This document shows, in pieces, positions 61,044 to 64,000 of a DNA stretch of 64,000 bases. Under the pieces are notes generated by a model. The model searched no databases. It had not been told where the DNA came from and saw only the letters and a list, made by a program, of their open reading frames with translations. This DNA comes from Dyella_A ginsengisoli (GTDB lineage Bacteria; Pseudomonadota; Gammaproteobacteria; Xanthomonadales; Rhodanobacteraceae), in assembly GCF_044904665.1 (NCBI RefSeq), contig NZ_JADIKM010000001.1, forward strand, positions 310,001-374,000. Reading direction: 5' to 3'. The translations under genes and the position numbers were made by a program. Within the stretch, counting starts at the first letter, position 1; the number at the start of each line of letters is the position of its first letter.

Positions 61044-63716
61044 TTAGTCGGGGCGCTGAGCGTCGGTCGGTGCCGCCGGCGCCACGGGTTCGACCGGCTC
61101 GTGCAGGTGGGCGCGGTGCGCCGCCTCCACGTGGCGCGCGTGCAGGTCGGCCGGCGAGGCGTCCGGCGGCGTGGCGTCGTGCGGCGCCGCGAGGCGCACG
61201 GCCTCCTCGTCGTCGCGATCCGCTTCCTGGCGGTCTTCGCCGCCGGGGGTGATCTTGAGGATCGAGTGGCGCACCTCGCGGGCCAGGATCACCCGCGCGT
61301 CGCGCACCATGTCCTCCAGCGCGCTGTCGTAGTCCAGCTTGCCGGCGTCGTCGGTCCACACCACCTTGCGCTCGCGCAGCTTCTGGATGAAGCCGCGGAA
61401 CAGCGCCTTGTCGAAGAACTCCGGCGCGGCCTGTTCGCTGAGCAGCGAGAGCCGCTGCGCGGTGAGCGTGCAGGCGTTTTCCAGCTCGGCGGCGGTGAGC
61501 GTATGCGGGCCGTTCTTGGCCAGCGCGGCGAGCGTGATGTAGTAGCGCTCGAAGGCCTGGATCAGGCTGCGCCCGATCACCTTGAGCTGGTAGGCCGCGT
61601 CGTCCTGGCCCGGGCCGCGCTCCAGCACGCGGCCCTCGCCGGTGGATTCGAGCAGCCCGCGGCGCACGAAGAAGTCGATGGTGGCCTGCAGCTGCTGGCC
61701 GAAGCCTTCGCTGTCCCACGGCAGGAACAGCTCGCCCTGGATGAACGGGTAGATGAGCTTGCCCAGCCGGATCACCGAGCTGCGCGACATACGGCGGTTG
61801 TTGAGGAAGCAGCACGCCACCCACGCCGCGGTGGCGGTGAGGTGCAGCACGTTGTTGCGGAAGTACGACAGCAGCACCGCCTGCTCGTCGTCCGCCACCA
61901 GCACGTCGCCCAGCGGATGCGCCACGCGGCGGATCCAGCCCATCTGCTCGCCGTAGGCAATGATCGCGGCCGGATCGAGCGGAGTCAGTGTGACGCGGTC
62001 CGAATACGGCAGCGCTTCGAGCAGGGTCTTGCTCAGCTCCAGCTGGGCGAGCAGATCGGCCTCGGCCATCGCGTGCTTCGGCGTGGCCAGCAGCGCCAGC
62101 GCCAGCAGGTTGATCGGGTTCACGTCCGCGGCGCGGTTGATGTTCACCTGGATCTGCTGGGCCAGCCGGTCGACCACGCCGCTCAACCATTCGGGCTTGG
62201 CATCGGGGTCGCCGCTGGATTCGCGCCACTGCGCGCTGGCCACGTCGAGCAGCGGGGTGAGCTCGATCGGCTCGCCGAAGTTGAGCGCCACGTGGCCGTA
62301 GCGCTGGCGCAGCACCTTGAGCCCCTTGAGCAGGCCGATCAGCGATTCCTTTTCCTTCGGCTTGCCGCTGAGTTCGCCCGCGTATGACTTGCCCTCCATC
62401 AGCTTCTCGTACCCGATGTACACCGGCTGGAACAGCACCGGCCGGCGCGGCGCGCGCAGGAACGCGCGCACGGTCATCGCCAGCATGCCGGCGCGCGGCG
62501 CCAGCAGGCGCCCAGTGCGCGAGCGGCCACCCTCGATGAAGTACTCCATCGGCACGCCGCGGTCGATCAGCTGCGCCACGTATTCGTTGAACACCACCGA
62601 GTACAGCGCGTTGCCCTTGAAGCTGCGGCGCAGGAAGAACGCGCCGCCGCGGCGCAGAATCGGTCCGATCACCGGCAGGTTGAGGTTGGCGCCCGCCGCG
62701 ATGTGCGGCACCACCACGCCGGAGTGGTGCAGCTGGTAGCTCATCAGCAGGTAGTCGGCGTGGCTGCGGTGGCTGGGCACGTAGACCACTTCGTAACCGG
62801 GCGCCGCGGCGCGCGCCTTGTCGAAGTGATGCATGGCGATGCCGTCGTACAGCTTGTTCCAGAAGTTGGACAGCACGAACGAGGCCGAGCGCACCACCGG
62901 GTGCGAGTAGTCCGCGGCGATCTCCAGCATCAGCTTCTGCGCGCGGCGCCAGGCCTTGGCGTGGGAGATCTTCTCCTTGCTGGCGGTGGCGCTGATCGCC
63001 GCACGCACCGGCTCGGCGTTGAGCACGGCGTCGACCACGGTGCGCTTGTGCGAGAGGTCCGGGCCGATCACCGCGGCGCGGATGCGGCGGAAATGCACGC
63101 GCAGCACGCGGGCGATCTTGCGCGCGAAGCGCTCCGGCGCGATGGCGCCCGCCTCGGCCAGCGCCTCGCGCAGCGACACCGGGGCGGAAAACTGCACCAC
63201 CGTGTCGCGGCCGTTGAGCAGCAGCGCCAGCAGGCGGCGGAAGTGGCCCACCATCACCCAGTTTTCCGAGAACAACACGCGGAACCAGCCGCTGTCGCGG
63301 CTGGGCGCGCGGCCCACGTAGATCGACACGGGCACGATCTGCACGTCGCGGCTGGGGTCGTCCTCCAGCGCGCGGGCGAGCTGGCCCAGCGCGTCCTTGG
63401 GCGAGCGCTGGCGGTTGCGCCCCCACAACAGGCCGTCGCTGCGGCCCAGCGCGAACACCGAGCGGCGTCGGCGGGTGCCGGCCAGCGGCTGCATCGGCGA
63501 GGGCAGCCCGGCCTCGCGGCAGGCCCGCTCCAGGATCAGCGCGTCGGACAAACCGTCGCGCTCGATCACGTAGCACACCGGCACGCCGGCCTTGAGCAAG
63601 GCGGCGGGCTCGGCCGGATCGCGGCGCAACTTCAGCCACGGCTCCAGCAGGTGGCCGGTGAGGTTGAACCACCACGGCGCGCGGCGATTGGGGGGCGTGT
63701 CCATCGAGGAGGTCAT
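61044..63716 (-). CDS. plsB: Glycerol-3-phosphate 1-O-acyltransferase PlsB
   Basis: An 890-residue membrane-associated acyltransferase with the catalytic HX4D block VPSHRSHADYLLMSYQL and the glycerol-phosphate blocks GAFFLRRSFKGN, FIEGGRSRTGR and VYIGYEKLMEG. It makes 1-acylglycerol-3-phosphate, the first step of phospholipid synthesis. The last 65 or so residues are a low-complexity tail rich in Ala, Pro, His, Asp and Glu that is not part of the usual domain. ATG 63716 has AGGCGG upstream; 63722 and 63704 are alternatives. Confidence 0.96.
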   Translation of the reverse strand: MTSSMDTPPNRRAPWWFNLTGHLLEPWLKLRRDPAEPAALLKAGVPVCYVIERDGLSDALILERACREAGLPSPMQPLAGTRRRRSVFALGRSDGLLWGRNRQRSPKDALGQLARALEDDPSRDVQIVPVSIYVGRAPSRDSGWFRVLFSENWVMVGHFRRLLALLLNGRDTVVQFSAPVSLREALAEAGAIAPERFARKIARVLRVHFRRIRAAVIGPDLSHKRTVVDAVLNAEPVRAAISATASKEKISHAKAWRRAQKLMLEIAADYSHPVVRSASFVLSNFWNKLYDGIAMHHFDKARAAAPGYEVVYVPSHRSHADYLLMSYQLHHSGVVVPHIAAGANLNLPVIGPILRRGGAFFLRRSFKGNALYSVVFNEYVAQLIDRGVPMEYFIEGGRSRTGRLLAPRAGMLAMTVRAFLRAPRRPVLFQPVYIGYEKLMEGKSYAGELSGKPKEKESLIGLLKGLKVLRQRYGHVALNFGEPIELTPLLDVASAQWRESSGDPDAKPEWLSGVVDRLAQQIQVNINRAADVNPINLLALALLATPKHAMAEADLLAQLELSKTLLEALPYSDRVTLTPLDPAAIIAYGEQMGWIRRVAHPLGDVLVADDEQAVLLSYFRNNVLHLTATAAWVACCFLNNRRMSRSSVIRLGKLIYPFIQGELFLPWDSEGFGQQLQATIDFFVRRGLLESTGEGRVLERGPGQDDAAYQLKVIGRSLIQAFERYYITLAALAKNGPHTLTAAELENACTLTAQRLSLLSEQAAPEFFDKALFRGFIQKLRERKVVWTDDAGKLDYDSALEDMVRDARVILAREVRHSILKITPGGEDRQEADRDDEEAVRLAAPHDATPPDASPADLHARHVEAAHRAHLHEPVEPVAPAAPTDAQRPD

Positions 63717-63726
63717 GGGCATCCGC

Positions 63727-64000
63727 CTATTGTACCGGGGATGCGCCCGCGTCCCGGCCCGCGGTGATGTAGCCCACGTGGGCGCGGGACGGCCCCCACC
63801 AGCCGTCCCAGTCCGGCGGAGCGACCGCGCGGGCGAGTTGCGGCATGGCGTCGGCGTACCAGCGGCCGTCGACCTCACGCATCTTCACCACCACCCGCTG
63901 CGGCTGGCCCTCGAGCAGGTAATCGATCCGCACGTGGGCGACGCCAGCGCGCTGCGACAGCAGCGTCAGCTTCGCCGAATCCAGCACGGCGTCCAGCGAC
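63727..64000 (-). CDS. Unidentified protein, C-terminal part only (runs off right edge)
   Basis: About 90 codons are visible before the stop at 63727; the reading frame stays open to the right edge, so the N-terminus lies outside. The visible part contains YLLEGQPQRVVVKMREVDGRWY, a strand-rich segment (residues of a possible beta-sheet domain), and a WDGWWGPSRAH motif. I recognise no family. It is ten bases upstream of the plsB start on the same strand and likely co-transcribed with it. Confidence 0.6.
   Translation of the reverse strand, partial: SLDAVLDSAKLTLLSQRAGVAHVRIDYLLEGQPQRVVVKMREVDGRWYADAMPQLARAVAPPDWDGWWGPSRAHVGYITAGRDAGASPVQ

Overview
The window is a contiguous, gene-dense chromosomal segment of very high GC content. 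The gene set points to a gammaproteobacterium of the Xanthomonadales/Lysobacterales, most likely family Rhodanobacteraceae (Rhodanobacter, Dyella, Frateuria or Luteibacter type). The main reason is an aryl-polyene (xanthomonadin-type) pigment cluster that carries a flavin halogenase and a chorismatase of the XanB2 kind. No rRNA, tRNA, CRISPR array, insertion sequence or prophage was recognised, and no gap between genes reaches 300 bases.

Layout. (1) 1-11886: brominated aryl-polyene pigment locus. A chorismatase runs off the left edge (minus strand). A plus-strand operon follows: acyl carrier protein, membrane protein, two hot-dog dehydratases, acyltransferase, LolA-like protein, MMPL exporter, ketoreductase and a secreted protein. 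It converges on a minus-strand operon of ketosynthase, chain-length factor, glycosyltransferase and halogenase. (2) 11915-20489: housekeeping genes hemF, gpmA, a PII protein, ubiK, comM and a cation/proton antiporter, plus a secreted protein made of VNG repeats and a candidate small RNA or attenuator. (3) 20645-24738: glyoxylate shunt genes aceB-aceA with a divergent LysR regulator. (4) 24742-29851: minus-strand run of lipid, RNA-modification and ubiquinone genes (acyltransferase, arfB, truC, ubiB, ubiJ, trmL). (5) 30118-35143: M16 protease behind a phased array of palindromes, a DUF4156 lipoprotein and pssA. (6) 35182-38729: tightly coupled three-gene signalling operon made of a helical protein, a KaiC-like double ATPase and a soluble GGDEF-histidine kinase fusion. 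(7) 38854-49372: ttcA, an aminotransferase, rdgC, a YgjP-like metallopeptidase, and a stress-like group containing a GST, DUF899 and DUF2182 proteins and an odd TPR/winged-helix regulator. (8) 49494-64000: hydrolases and peptidases, three regulator/target pairs or near-pairs, GSTs, a TMEM175 channel, ubiE, an amidohydrolase, plsB, and a gene running off the right edge.

How parts connect. The chorismatase would supply 3-hydroxybenzoate as the pigment starter and, by analogy with Xanthomonas, 4-hydroxybenzoate for ubiquinone. Four ubiquinone genes (ubiK, ubiJ, ubiB, ubiE) lie in the window but not together. The adenylating ligase that should load the pigment starter is not in the window. Interspersed palindromic repeats sit at gene ends: three copies of a purine-rich GAGTGAG-type element, one inverted element of the GTCATTCC type, and REP-like hairpins. 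The most promising candidate for an undescribed system is the KaiC-like triad at 35182-38729. Its ATPase appears to lack the KaiC phosphorylation sites and KaiA-binding tail, and it has no kaiA or kaiB beside it.
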